Positions 44,122 through 54,218 of a DNA stretch of 64,000 nucleotides are shown piece by piece (the stretch's first letter is position 1; the number at the start of each line of letters is the position of its first letter). Location of the stretch: contig JAZNNG010000019.1 of NCBI GenBank assembly GCA_045580165.1, positions 62,001-126,000 on the forward strand. The letters are read 5' to 3'. The notes beneath the pieces are model-generated. The model saw only the letters and a list, made by a program, of their open reading frames with translations. It was not told the DNA's origin and did not search any database. The DNA comes from UBA4717 sp045580165 (GTDB taxonomy: Bacteria > Bacillota > Clostridia > Oscillospirales > CAG-272). The position numbers were made by a program, and so were the translations under genes.

Positions 44122-44772
44122 TTGCTTCTGAGCAGAAAAATACAGCTTCTTGAAGACAAGCTTGAGCGCACCGAGCACAGATTCAGAATGCTTGGTGATA
44201 CTCCCGCGGTTCACATAGAGGGATATACGAACTATTTATCGTACAAGTATAACTCGCTCAAGAATACAAACGTGTGGAATACGGCGGAAAAGATATATTC
44301 TTACTCAAGGCGGTCGCTTTTTGTCGCCAAAATTTTCAGATACACGTCTATGTTTATTGCATTTATCGAAACAAGCGCCGTATTTCTCGTGTGCGGAGCT
44401 GCATTACTCGTTCTGATTCCCGCAACTCTTATTCTTACCCTCGTACTCTCGCTTATCGATTCCAGAAATGGCAAAAGGCTAAACAGAGAAATAGTCCCGC
44501 GGTTATATGGAAAACGCGTAATATTTCTTGTTGCCAAGGACGGTTTCTCGTATAAAAGACGTTCCTATTTCGACTGTATGGCGCTTGACCTTGCCCATGA
44601 CGAAAACCGCTTCGTAATAGTCGTATCTCACTCACTCAGAGCGTGCGCGACGCGCACCTCGGGTTGCGGCCGAGATAATTTCGCGGTTATCCGCGAAACC
44701 AACTTCTTCAGACTCGTCAAATCAATTGAATCAAGCGGTATAAACAAGAATGACATCATAATCGTACACTGA
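44122..44772 (+). CDS. Coiled-coil membrane protein, unknown function
   Basis: I do not recognise this protein. From the TTG at 44122 it is 216 residues: a coiled coil (SRKIQLLEDKLERTEHRF), a region ending near residue 50, two close membrane helices (about residues 75-115), and a soluble C-terminal part with FLVAKDGFSYKRRSYFDCMALDLA. The same open frame runs upstream to the preceding TGA at 44047 and encodes a further coiled-coil-like stretch (KNKQILSLRKKLEAEK) with no ATG, GTG or TTG. The true start is therefore unclear; see findings. It is 18 bases before addB on the same strand. Confidence 0.6.
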   Translation: MLLSRKIQLLEDKLERTEHRFRMLGDTPAVHIEGYTNYLSYKYNSLKNTNVWNTAEKIYSYSRRSLFVAKIFRYTSMFIAFIETSAVFLVCGAALLVLIPATLILTLVLSLIDSRNGKRLNREIVPRLYGKRVIFLVAKDGFSYKRRSYFDCMALDLAHDENRFVIVVSHSLRACATRTSGCGRDNFAVIRETNFFRLVKSIESSGINKNDIIIVH

Positions 44773-44790
44773 CAAACGAAAGGACCGACA

Positions 44791-47700
44791 ATGCTTAAGA
44801 TCATTTACGGAGCCTGCGACAGCTCCAAAAGCGAATATCTGTATTCACTTGCGATAAACGCGCTTTCTTCGGGTAATGCTTTTCTCGTCGTTCCCGAGCA
44901 GGCGGCGTTAAGCGCCGAAAAGCGTATATACGAGCTTGCCAAGGAAAAATCATCTCTAGGGCTTGAAGTCCTTAATTTCGAGAGACTCGCAGAAACCGTA
45001 TTCAGAAAATGCGGATTTCTCTCTTACAATTATATAAACGACAGCGCAAAAAAGCTCTTGCTCCGAAAAGCCCTGTGCGATATCAAGCCTGCTTTGACCG
45101 AATATGGCGCATGGACTGCAGACGAGAGCTTCATCTCAAATATGCTCGCTCAGATAACCGAGTTCAAGCATTCGAAGGTCTCACCGGAAACATTGGAAAG
45201 AGTATCGAAGGCGCTCACCTCAAAGGATGGTGAAAAAAACTCAAAGCTTATAAAAAGACTTGACGATTTTGCCCTCATTTTTGCCTCGTACAACGCACTT
45301 GTAAGCGAGCGCTTTGACGATAGAGGTGACGATCTGTCAAAATGCTCGGATCTCATCTTGTCTGCTGCTCCTTTTTCAGGCTCCTCATTCTTTCTCGATG
45401 AGTTTAACGGCTTTACACTTCAGCAGTACGACGTAATATCAGCTCTTTTAAAAACGGGAAACGACGTATACATAACACTTTGTCATCCCGGACTACCTGC
45501 AGAATCTGTTGAAGGTGCTGAAATATACGCTTATACGTATGAAACCGAAGCTAAGCTTATTGAGCTTGCCGAGAGCATTGGATGCAAGATCGAAAAAACG
45601 GTCATTGACGATAGCGTTAAATTCTCGTCTCCCGAGCTCAGATTTATATGCAAGAGCTTCAGTCTCGCAGGAAATCAAGTGTATGGGGATAAGCCCGACG
45701 GAAGTGTCAGCGCTATATCCTGCTCTGACATCTTTGACGAGTGTGAAACCTGCGCCGCGCTTATTGCCGAGGACGTCAGAAACGGGCTCAGATACAAGGA
45801 TATCGCCATAATCACCCGCGATGCAGACAGATATAAGGCTATAATTGATGCTGTGCTTGAGCGCCACTCTATCCCCGTTTTCTTTTCTTCAAAAACCGAT
45901 ATAACCGAAAAATCTCTTATCAGATACATCTTCAGCGCGTTTTCTATATGCTCGGGAAGAACTGATTACACCAACATTATTGCCCACTTGAGATGCGGTC
46001 TCACCTCGCTTGACGAGCGCGAATGCGATCTCCTCGAGGCCTACGCTTCAACGTGGCGTATACGCGGCAAATCCTGGTGGGATCCCGACGGCTTCAAAAT
46101 GAATCCCTCGGGATACGTACCGTTCAGTGATTCCGACCGCAAGCTACTTGACGAAATAAACGCAGTCACGCTTACTCTGATGTCGGGTCTTGAAAGCTTC
46201 AAAGCCGCCATTCGGATTTGTAAAACAGTAAGCGACTATTCTGCGGCGGTTTACAAATACCTGAAGCAATCGGGTGTTACCGAAAAGCTTGCAAGCCGTT
46301 CGGTACAAATGAAATCACGCGGCGAGAACGTATTATCAAAGGAGGAGGCAGGCCTTTGGAAAGCGCTATGCTCTGCTCTGGACGTTCTTTGTATTACCGT
46401 TGGCGAGCTTGAATGTGACACGGACACATACATAAGCCTGCTAAAATTAGTACTCAGCGACACTGAGGTGGGTACTATTCCCCAGACGAACGACGTGGTA
46501 ACCGTGGGCGACGCATCGCTCGTGAGAACAGACGCTACAAAACACACTTATCTTATCGGATGCTCCGAGGGACTTTTCCCAAAATCTGTGAGCGAGCCCG
46601 CCCTCCTTTCAAGAAAAGACCGTCAGCTGCTCAAGGAAAACAAGGTTTCGGGCATGGAGTTCGACCCCGCGCTTGAAGCGTCGATGGAGCTTTTCTGGTT
46701 TTACAGAGCCGCAACGTCTCCTTCGGACAAGCTTACTATGACGTATCCTCGTCTCAGTGAGGGTAACGAGGAGCAGTTCCCCTCGTCCTCATTTACACGC
46801 GTATGTAATATGTTTGACGGCATTCTGATAAACTCATCCGACATTGACGTTTCAAAGCGTATTATATCAGCAGGCTCGTTCTCCGAATATGCCCGTTATC
46901 TTGCCGCAAACGGGTACGGAAAGGAGGTAGAAGCCCTCCTTTCCGAAAACGAAGACCTGCGGGAGGGTCTATTCTCTGATGACGAGACGCTTATCGTTAA
47001 CGAGGAAACCGTATCCCGAGAGAACATTGCAACGGTCTATAAGGGAGACCTGCATCTTTCTCAATCCTCAACCGACAGGTTCGTTGGATGTCCGTTTTCA
47101 TTCCATTGCAAATATTCACTTAAATTAAAAGAGCGCAGCACATTTGAGCTTGAAAACAACGATAAGGGCACTCTTATCCACTCCATACTCGAAAGCTTTG
47201 TTTCGGGCGCGAAGGAGGACGGACTCTTTGACGCCGATACGCTTGACGTTGATGAAATATCGAAAAGAATCCGCGAAATAACCGAGAGGCAGTCCTCTCT
47301 CATTATGGAATTTACACCCGAAAGCAAAAAATCGCGCGTTTCCTATATGCTTAAACGCCTTTCCGAGATTACCACCTACACCGCAATAAACATTACCGAT
47401 GAATTCTCACAAAGCAGCTTTGCTCCAACATTTTTCGAGCTTCCGATAAACCAACACGACACGAACGGCATTATGCCGTTAAAGCTATCTCTTACCGACG
47501 GCTCGTACGTTATTCTCGGCGGTATATCCGACAGAGTTGACACTATGGTAAAGGGAAACAAGCTGTACGTAAGAGTCGCAGATTACAAGAAATCCGCAAA
47601 AGCCTTTTCACTTGACAGCATCCGTCTCGGACTTAATCTGCAATTACTCATATACCTGTTTTCAATATGGGACAACGCAAGCGATACCTTCAGGCGTGCG

Positions 47701-48159
47701 GCAGGTGCCGAGCTTGACGCCGAGATAGTACCTGCGGGTGCAGAATACGTTTGTTCTACTCCCGACAAGAGCATTGATACTATAAACGCCGACACAAGTA
47801 ATATAGCCGAGCTTCTGTCAAGATCGTTTAAGAGAAGCGGAATATATCTTGCAGACCGCGAAATAATTATGGCTATGGACAGAGAATTCTCATCAAAATT
47901 CGTGCCTGTAAAGGAAACGCTCAAAGAAAGCAAGGGATGTACGCTGATGTCGCTCGATGAGCTTAACAGGCTCAAGGATGAGGTAAGCGGAATACTTACA
48001 GAGATCGGCAATTCAATAAAATCCGGCAAGGCCGACGCTTTGCCTCTCGGAAAGGTTCCGTCTGCAAACCTAAACCAGACTCAGTGTGAACACTGCGAAA
48101 TGAAATACGTTTGTAAAAAGCCTGAGCACGATACCGTTTTTAAAGCAGAGGAAGAATAA
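44791..48159 (+). CDS. addB: ATP-dependent nuclease subunit AddB
   Basis: This 1122-residue nuclease-helicase-like subunit works with AddA in end resection and recombination. The iron-sulphur cysteines are C767 (in FVGCPFSFHC) and C1099, C1102, C1108 (CEHCEMKYVC), and a PD-(D/E)XK nuclease motif is visible in VADYKKSAKAF. The N-terminal Walker A is degenerate: GACDSSKS keeps Lys-Ser but lacks the usual glycines. It has AAAGGA before the ATG and is followed by addA 4 bases after its stop, the conserved order. Confidence 0.93.
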   Translation: MLKIIYGACDSSKSEYLYSLAINALSSGNAFLVVPEQAALSAEKRIYELAKEKSSLGLEVLNFERLAETVFRKCGFLSYNYINDSAKKLLLRKALCDIKPALTEYGAWTADESFISNMLAQITEFKHSKVSPETLERVSKALTSKDGEKNSKLIKRLDDFALIFASYNALVSERFDDRGDDLSKCSDLILSAAPFSGSSFFLDEFNGFTLQQYDVISALLKTGNDVYITLCHPGLPAESVEGAEIYAYTYETEAKLIELAESIGCKIEKTVIDDSVKFSSPELRFICKSFSLAGNQVYGDKPDGSVSAISCSDIFDECETCAALIAEDVRNGLRYKDIAIITRDADRYKAIIDAVLERHSIPVFFSSKTDITEKSLIRYIFSAFSICSGRTDYTNIIAHLRCGLTSLDERECDLLEAYASTWRIRGKSWWDPDGFKMNPSGYVPFSDSDRKLLDEINAVTLTLMSGLESFKAAIRICKTVSDYSAAVYKYLKQSGVTEKLASRSVQMKSRGENVLSKEEAGLWKALCSALDVLCITVGELECDTDTYISLLKLVLSDTEVGTIPQTNDVVTVGDASLVRTDATKHTYLIGCSEGLFPKSVSEPALLSRKDRQLLKENKVSGMEFDPALEASMELFWFYRAATSPSDKLTMTYPRLSEGNEEQFPSSSFTRVCNMFDGILINSSDIDVSKRIISAGSFSEYARYLAANGYGKEVEALLSENEDLREGLFSDDETLIVNEETVSRENIATVYKGDLHLSQSSTDRFVGCPFSFHCKYSLKLKERSTFELENNDKGTLIHSILESFVSGAKEDGLFDADTLDVDEISKRIREITERQSSLIMEFTPESKKSRVSYMLKRLSEITTYTAINITDEFSQSSFAPTFFELPINQHDTNGIMPLKLSLTDGSYVILGGISDRVDTMVKGNKLYVRVADYKKSAKAFSLDSIRLGLNLQLLIYLFSIWDNASDTFRRAAGAELDAEIVPAGAEYVCSTPDKSIDTINADTSNIAELLSRSFKRSGIYLADREIIMAMDREFSSKFVPVKETLKESKGCTLMSLDELNRLKDEVSGILTEIGNSIKSGKADALPLGKVPSANLNQTQCEHCEMKYVCKKPEHDTVFKAEEE

Positions 48160-48163
48160 ATAT

Positions 48164-51100
48164 ATGAAAAACAATTCCGTTAAATGGACCCCGGAGCAAT
48201 TGGCTGCTATATCGCTCAAGGACAGAACTCTGCTTGTTTCTGCAGCAGCAGGTAGCGGAAAGACTGCCGTGCTTACCGAGCGCATAATCAAAAAGCTCAC
48301 CGATAAGGATAGCCCTGCCGATATTTCCCGCTTTCTTATAGTAACCTTTACGAAGGCTGCTGCAAGCGAGCTTAAAACCAGAATATCCAAGGCAATAAGC
48401 TCCGCCATATCCGCCGACCCGTCAAACAAGCATCTTTCGCGCCAGCTTTTGCTTCTCGGCAGCGCAAAAATATGCACCATACACTCATTTTGTCTTGACG
48501 TGATCAAGAAAAATCTACAGGCGCTTGATCTCCCCAAGGGTATTTCTGTGTCGAATGACGCCGAAATGCTCTTACATAGTCGAGAGATCATGGAGGAGAT
48601 CATAGACGAAGCCTTTTCGGGTATTTTTGAGGAAAGCCTTGAGATTCCGAATTTTGAAGCTTTTATGGACATATTCGCCAGGGGTGGATCTGACAGCGAC
48701 GTTGCGGATACTTTCTTAAAAATATACAACAGGCTTATGTCATATCCCGAGGGAACTGAATTCCTGAGAGAATGGGCAGAAATTTTGAAAAACGATGCCG
48801 AAAACTCGTTTTTTGCATCAAAACACGGTAAAATCATTACAGAAAACCTCAGTGAGCAAGCCGAATACTTATTGATAAGGTACAACTTGATATTTAATGA
48901 GATCAGGGACAACGACGAGATCGCGTTTTCAAAATACGCACCTATTTTAAGCGATGAGATTTCATTGTTGTCCTCGCTACATGGCTGTCTATCCACCTTC
49001 CGCGCCGACCTCGCAAAAAAGCACGTTGCCTCATACGAGTCCCGAAATCTTCCCGTATTAACACCTAAGGGATACAAAAGTGCATATACACCGTCCGTAC
49101 AGGAAATTCGCAAGAATCTCAAGGTGCTTATAAACGACACTCTGATCCCGTTATTGAACGCCGATCAAGAGGAGATCGGTAAGCAAACTCTTATGACGGC
49201 GGAAGCGGTAGACGCTCTATACAGACTTTTGACCGCCTTTGACCTTCGCTTCAGACGCGAAAAGCTGAAGCTCCTCAAGGTCGATTATAACGATCTTGAG
49301 CGTTACACCTATGCTCTGCTCATTAAGGACGGGAAGCCCACCGAAATCGCACGTGAGGTTTCAGAAAGCTATGATGAAATATACATAGACGAATATCAGG
49401 ACACGAACTTCGTTCAGGATATGATATTTACCGCGATCGCGCGCGACGATAACAGATTTATGGTCGGAGATATAAAGCAAAGTATATACGGCTTCAGAGG
49501 CGCGGCTCCCGAAAATTTCGCGCGTTACCGCGACAGCTACGAGCTTTACGACGAAAACAAGAATCCGTCGGACACCAAGCCCACCACCGTATTTCTCGCA
49601 AACAACGTCAGATGCGACAACAGCAGCGTTGATTTCTGCAACAGAATCTTCTCGAGACTTTTTACCAACAATTCGGGAAGAATAAAGTATTATCCTCACG
49701 ATGACCTCGTGTGCTCAAAGCTCGGCGGCAAGGAAAACACTGTTCCCGCTAAAATAATTCTCGCAAAATCCCCAAGCAAGGATGAGGAAGGAATTACCGA
49801 GGCGGATATTATCGCCAAGGAGATAAGTCATCTTCTGAAGCACGAAAAGAAAAAGGACGGTTCAAGTATAAAGCCGTCCGACATAGCTATTCTGGTGCGA
49901 GCCAAGGATTCGTCAGTTGAAATTGAAGAAAAGCTGAATGCACTTGGTATAGGTACGTCAAACAACGTGGCAACCGAGTTCTTTGAAAACCCCGAAATTC
50001 TCTTGATGATGGCCTTGCTCAACACCATTGACAACCCGCAACGCGATATTTTCCTCGCGGGCACGCTCAAAAGTCCCATCTTCAAGTTCACCCTTGACGA
50101 GCTTGTGAAGGTACGCGCTTCAAGCAAGTCGCGCACCCTATACGGTGCGCTCATCGAATACACCGAGAAAACAGGATTTGAAAAGGGCAAATACTTCCTT
50201 GAAAAGCTTTCGTATTTCAGACAGATAACGACGGGCACGAGAATCGACCGTCTTATATGGAAGCTATACCAGGAATGTGATATGTTCAGAATAGTTGCAA
50301 ACAATCACTCTCCCGATGAAACACCTCTCTCGGCAAGAGAAAACCTTATGCTTCTTTATAAATACGCAAGAGGCTTTGAGAACAACAGCTTCAAAGGTCT
50401 GAACGCGTTTATAAGCTACGTTGACGACATTATCGCAAAAAAGACCCAGCTTCCCGAAAACAACTCGGGCAGTGAAAGCGCCGAAACCGTAAAGCTTATG
50501 ACTATACATCACTCCAAGGGTCTTGAATTTCCCGTGGTTTTCCTCGCGTCCACACACAAGAACATCCGTCCCAAGAACAGTAACGCCTTCCCCGTTCTTT
50601 TAGATAAGCACGCAGGCGTATCCGTTGACCTTCCCGACCCGCTTAAAATTTCAAATATCCACACACTTCACAAAACGGCGCTTAGCATAAAGATTAACGA
50701 AAACGAATACGAGGAAGCTATGCGAGTGCTTTACGTCGCTCTTACAAGAGCAAGAGAACGGCTTTATGTAACAGGCAACTTTAAGGAGCCCGAAAAGGAG
50801 ATTGAAAAGGCCCATGCAAACGCCGATAATCTTTGCAAATTCGTAATTATGCGTAACACCAGCTTTATGCAGCTCATACTCACTACGTTGTTTGATTCGG
50901 GTGAAGGTGATTACGAGTATTCGGTTGTAGACGAAATCGAACAGGGCGAAAAGGTAGACACTTCTAAACGTGAAATCGTTGACGGTGAGGAAATTTTCAA
51001 GGCGATCCGCGAAAATCTGAGCTTCACATATCCATATATCCATGCACGGAACGTTCCCGCAAAGCTTTCCGTTTCGGATCTCTCGCCTGATGCGCTTGAC

Positions 51101-51745
51101 GTTACAGAGGACGAGGACGAAGAAAAGCTTCGCGAACGGCTTGATGAAACAGTCCCTGCCTTTATGCTTGAAAGCAAAAAGGTCACAGGTGCTGACAAGG
51201 GTACGGCAAACCACGTATTTATGCAGTTCTGCGACTTTGCGTCAGTTGAAGCAAACGGCGTTGAAAATGAAATAATCAGACTCCTCGACAGGCATTTTAT
51301 ACCAATGGCAACTGCCGAGCTTATCGACAGAAAAAAGGTTGCCGAATTCTTTGAAAGCGACCTTTATAAGAGAATAATTAAATCATCCGTAAGTATCAAG
51401 CGCGAATTCCGCTTTAACGTGCAGCTTCCCGCCTCTGAATTCACCCAAAGGACAGAGCTCAAGAGCATACTCGACGGAGAAAAGCTTTTCGTTCAGGGTA
51501 TAATCGACTGCTTCACACAAAACACAGACGGTACATACACTCTCATCGACTACAAAACCGACCGAATACCGCCCGAACTTTTGGAAAATACAGAAGAAGC
51601 TGAAAAAATGATTGCAAACCGTCACAGGACACAGCTCTCTTACTATAAACGTGCACTCGAATTGCTAAGCAAGAAAAAGGTAAGCAGGGTTTACATCTAT
51701 TCGTTCGGCCTCGGACACGAGATCGACGTCACCGACTATTGTTAA
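48164..51745 (+). CDS. addA: ATP-dependent helicase/nuclease subunit AddA
   Basis: This 1193-residue SF1A helicase with C-terminal nuclease unwinds and degrades double-strand ends with AddB. Walker A is SAAAGSGKTAVLTER (26-40), motif II IDEYQDTN, motif III GDIKQSIYGFRGA, motif V-VI MTIHHSKGLEFPVVFLA and LYVALTRARERLYV. The nuclease domain carries LIDYKTDRIPPE near residue 1125. GAGGAAG precedes the ATG. The pair is complete and intact. Confidence 0.95.
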   Translation: MKNNSVKWTPEQLAAISLKDRTLLVSAAAGSGKTAVLTERIIKKLTDKDSPADISRFLIVTFTKAAASELKTRISKAISSAISADPSNKHLSRQLLLLGSAKICTIHSFCLDVIKKNLQALDLPKGISVSNDAEMLLHSREIMEEIIDEAFSGIFEESLEIPNFEAFMDIFARGGSDSDVADTFLKIYNRLMSYPEGTEFLREWAEILKNDAENSFFASKHGKIITENLSEQAEYLLIRYNLIFNEIRDNDEIAFSKYAPILSDEISLLSSLHGCLSTFRADLAKKHVASYESRNLPVLTPKGYKSAYTPSVQEIRKNLKVLINDTLIPLLNADQEEIGKQTLMTAEAVDALYRLLTAFDLRFRREKLKLLKVDYNDLERYTYALLIKDGKPTEIAREVSESYDEIYIDEYQDTNFVQDMIFTAIARDDNRFMVGDIKQSIYGFRGAAPENFARYRDSYELYDENKNPSDTKPTTVFLANNVRCDNSSVDFCNRIFSRLFTNNSGRIKYYPHDDLVCSKLGGKENTVPAKIILAKSPSKDEEGITEADIIAKEISHLLKHEKKKDGSSIKPSDIAILVRAKDSSVEIEEKLNALGIGTSNNVATEFFENPEILLMMALLNTIDNPQRDIFLAGTLKSPIFKFTLDELVKVRASSKSRTLYGALIEYTEKTGFEKGKYFLEKLSYFRQITTGTRIDRLIWKLYQECDMFRIVANNHSPDETPLSARENLMLLYKYARGFENNSFKGLNAFISYVDDIIAKKTQLPENNSGSESAETVKLMTIHHSKGLEFPVVFLASTHKNIRPKNSNAFPVLLDKHAGVSVDLPDPLKISNIHTLHKTALSIKINENEYEEAMRVLYVALTRARERLYVTGNFKEPEKEIEKAHANADNLCKFVIMRNTSFMQLILTTLFDSGEGDYEYSVVDEIEQGEKVDTSKREIVDGEEIFKAIRENLSFTYPYIHARNVPAKLSVSDLSPDALDVTEDEDEEKLRERLDETVPAFMLESKKVTGADKGTANHVFMQFCDFASVEANGVENEIIRLLDRHFIPMATAELIDRKKVAEFFESDLYKRIIKSSVSIKREFRFNVQLPASEFTQRTELKSILDGEKLFVQGIIDCFTQNTDGTYTLIDYKTDRIPPELLENTEEAEKMIANRHRTQLSYYKRALELLSKKKVSRVYIYSFGLGHEIDVTDYC

Positions 51746-51758
51746 CAGAGGAAAAAAT

Positions 51759-52436
51759 ATGATAATTACCGAAGAAAAGGCGCTTGAGCGCTTGCTCTCT
51801 CTCGGATTTTGCGATACTGCAATTCCGATAAGCATACGTCAGCAATACGGTGAAGAAGCAGAGATCACGGTTTTGCCGTCGCTAAAAAAGGTTGCTCAAA
51901 GACTGGAAAAAGAATTTGACGGCAGACTTTTTTCAAAGGATGTACACGCATATCTGAGAGAAAACGTACGTCCCTTTATGGACACCATCGGATTTCTTGA
52001 CAACAGGCAGAGCAGGAAAATAAGCCTTATTATGACGCTTGACAACACCGACGTCTTTCCGCCCGTTAATTCCGTAAGACTCAATAGCACGTCCGAATAT
52101 TCGAAAAACCTCACAAGCGCGCCGATACGCGACTTGCTCGAGCTTGGGCATGTCGTTTGCGCGGTGCTTGAGGGCTCAAGCGTGGTTTGCGCCGCTTACA
52201 CCGACCTGCCGCCAAATGCAAAAATGGTTGAGGTAGGAGTCGAGACCGCGCCGTCATACAGGCGCCGCGGACACGCAAAGGACTGTATGACGGCGCTTAT
52301 ATCCGAGCTTGCAAAAATGGGAATCAAGCCCATATACTACTGCTCAGAGAGCAACACAGGCTCAGTAAAGCTTGCAAGATCGCTCGGGTTTGTGAGCGAA
52401 GCAATAGAATACGATTACGTGTTCAGAAGAAAATAA
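51759..52436 (+). CDS. GNAT-family N-acetyltransferase
   Basis: This 225-residue protein has an N-terminal part of about 100 residues without recognised family and a C-terminal GNAT fold with the acetyl-CoA-binding motif VGVETAPSYRRRGHAKDCMTALISEL near residue 155 and YYCSESNTGSVKLARSLGF near 200. Such enzymes acetylate amines of small molecules or proteins; the substrate is unknown. GAGGAAAA precedes the ATG. It lies between addA and rqcH in the operon. Confidence 0.8.
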   Translation: MIITEEKALERLLSLGFCDTAIPISIRQQYGEEAEITVLPSLKKVAQRLEKEFDGRLFSKDVHAYLRENVRPFMDTIGFLDNRQSRKISLIMTLDNTDVFPPVNSVRLNSTSEYSKNLTSAPIRDLLELGHVVCAVLEGSSVVCAAYTDLPPNAKMVEVGVETAPSYRRRGHAKDCMTALISELAKMGIKPIYYCSESNTGSVKLARSLGFVSEAIEYDYVFRRK

Positions 52437-52463
52437 TCAACATAAACGAAACGGAGCAAAACT

Positions 52464-54218
52464 ATGGCATTTGACGCCGGAATGCTTGCCGCAAGCATTA
52501 ACGAAATAAGAACTGTTGCCGTTCCCGGCAGAGTCGAGAAGGTGCTTCAGCCCACACGCGACGAGATAGTACTGTTAATACACGGTGAAAGAAAAAACCT
52601 ACGACTTTCCGTGTCGGCATCTACCAACACACCGAGAATAAATATAACCGACGAGGTAAAGGAAAATCCTGCCGTGCCTCCTATGTTCTGTATGCTGCTC
52701 AGAAAGCATCTGATGGGCGCGAAATTCACGGGAATATCACAGCTTTCCTTTGAGCGCGCAGCCATCCTCACGTTTGATTGCCGCGACGAGCTCGGTTACA
52801 GGTGTGAAAAGCATATTATTGCCGAAACCATGGGTAAATACAGTAACATTATACTTCTTGATTCGGAGAAAAAAATAATCAGCGCGCTCAGGATAATCGA
52901 CTTTTCGGCAAGTCTGAAGCGTCAGATAATCCCCGGAATGACCTACGAGCTTCCTCCGTCGGGAGGCAGACTTAATCCTCTCACGGTAAGCGAGGAAAGG
53001 TTTGGTGAGCTTTATTCGGAAGCCGCGCCCGATTCAAAGGCCGACAAATTTCTAATTTCGTCATTTATGGGAATAAGTCCGCTTATTTCAAGAGAGATCG
53101 TTTACCGAACGACGAAAAACGTGGACGCGTTTGTTGCAGAATGCGACACGAATAAGCTTTGGTTTAACTTCTCAACTATTTTCAAGAAGGTAGCGGACGG
53201 GGTATTCAAGCCCGTGCTTATAACCACACGTGACAAGAAAATGCTTGAATTTTCATATACGGACATCACGCAGTATTCGCTTACAGGAGTCACATGTGAG
53301 CTCGAAAGCTTTGGAAAGCTGTTTGAAACCTTTTACGGTGAAAAGGAACGCTCCGAGCGTATTCATCAGCGCGCAGGCGACGTTTTACGTCTTCTGACAA
53401 ACGCCGAGGCGCGCCTTACAAAAAAAATAGCCGCGCAAAAGGCGGAGCTTGCCGAGTGTGACGGCAAAGAAAAGTTCAAGATATGGGCTGACCTTATAAC
53501 CTCAAGCATTTACGCTCTTCAAAAGGGGCAGCGCGAGGCCGTTCTTACAAACTATTACGAGGACCCGCCGTGCGAGGTGGTAATAAAGCTCGACGAACGT
53601 CTGACTCCCGCACAGAACGCTCAAAAATACTATAAAAAATACAATAAAGCCAAGACCGCTGAGAGTATACTGAAAAAGCAGATAGAGCTTGCAGAGAGTG
53701 AGCTTGAATATATTTATACTGTATTCGACTCGCTTACAAGGTGTGAAACAGAGTCCGATATTACGGAGGTCAGAAGCGAGTTATATCACTCGGGATACGC
53801 ATCCAAGATGAAAAACTACTCTGAGCACAAGCAAAAGCCCTCAAAGCCGCTTGAGTTCAGATCAAGCTCGGGATACAGGATCCTTTGCGGCAAAAACAAC
53901 GTACAAAACGACTTACTCACCACAAAGACCGCTTCAAAGCTCGATTATTGGTTCCACGTCAAAAACGCGCCGGGCTCACACGTAGTTCTGGTGTGCAACG
54001 GAGAGGAGCCCGACGCAAAGGACTTTACCGAAGCTGCCAATATCGCCGCCTGCTATTCAAAGCTTTCCGACGGCGAGGGTGTTGCCGTTGACTACACTCT
54101 TGTTAAAAACGTAAAGAAGCCAAGCGGCGCAAAGCCGGGTTACGTTATCTATTCCACAAACTACACCGCGTACGTAACTCCTGACCGTGACGCGGCAGAT
54201 GCTTTGAGGGTACAGTAA
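52464..54218 (+). CDS. rqcH: RqcH / NFACT family ribosome-associated quality-control protein
   Basis: This 584-residue protein of the Rqc2/RqcH (formerly fibronectin-binding FbpA) family binds stalled large subunits and adds alanine tails to nascent chains. It has the N-terminal NFACT-N domain (start MAFDAGMLAASINEI, with AILTFDCRDELGYRC near residue 100), a coiled-coil middle (about 300-420) and the NFACT-R domain near 460-570 (FRSSSGYRILCGKNNVQND, DYWFHVKNAPGSHVVL). Length is normal. ACGGAGC precedes the ATG. Its last base overlaps the next gene (TAATG). Confidence 0.94.
   Translation: MAFDAGMLAASINEIRTVAVPGRVEKVLQPTRDEIVLLIHGERKNLRLSVSASTNTPRINITDEVKENPAVPPMFCMLLRKHLMGAKFTGISQLSFERAAILTFDCRDELGYRCEKHIIAETMGKYSNIILLDSEKKIISALRIIDFSASLKRQIIPGMTYELPPSGGRLNPLTVSEERFGELYSEAAPDSKADKFLISSFMGISPLISREIVYRTTKNVDAFVAECDTNKLWFNFSTIFKKVADGVFKPVLITTRDKKMLEFSYTDITQYSLTGVTCELESFGKLFETFYGEKERSERIHQRAGDVLRLLTNAEARLTKKIAAQKAELAECDGKEKFKIWADLITSSIYALQKGQREAVLTNYYEDPPCEVVIKLDERLTPAQNAQKYYKKYNKAKTAESILKKQIELAESELEYIYTVFDSLTRCETESDITEVRSELYHSGYASKMKNYSEHKQKPSKPLEFRSSSGYRILCGKNNVQNDLLTTKTASKLDYWFHVKNAPGSHVVLVCNGEEPDAKDFTEAANIAACYSKLSDGEGVAVDYTLVKNVKKPSGAKPGYVIYSTNYTAYVTPDRDAADALRVQ

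Noticed and set aside
48070..49140. A 356-residue open frame on the minus strand opposite addA.
   Set aside because: It overlaps the well-supported helicase gene, has low-complexity Ser-rich content typical of antisense frames and no ribosome binding site or family match.
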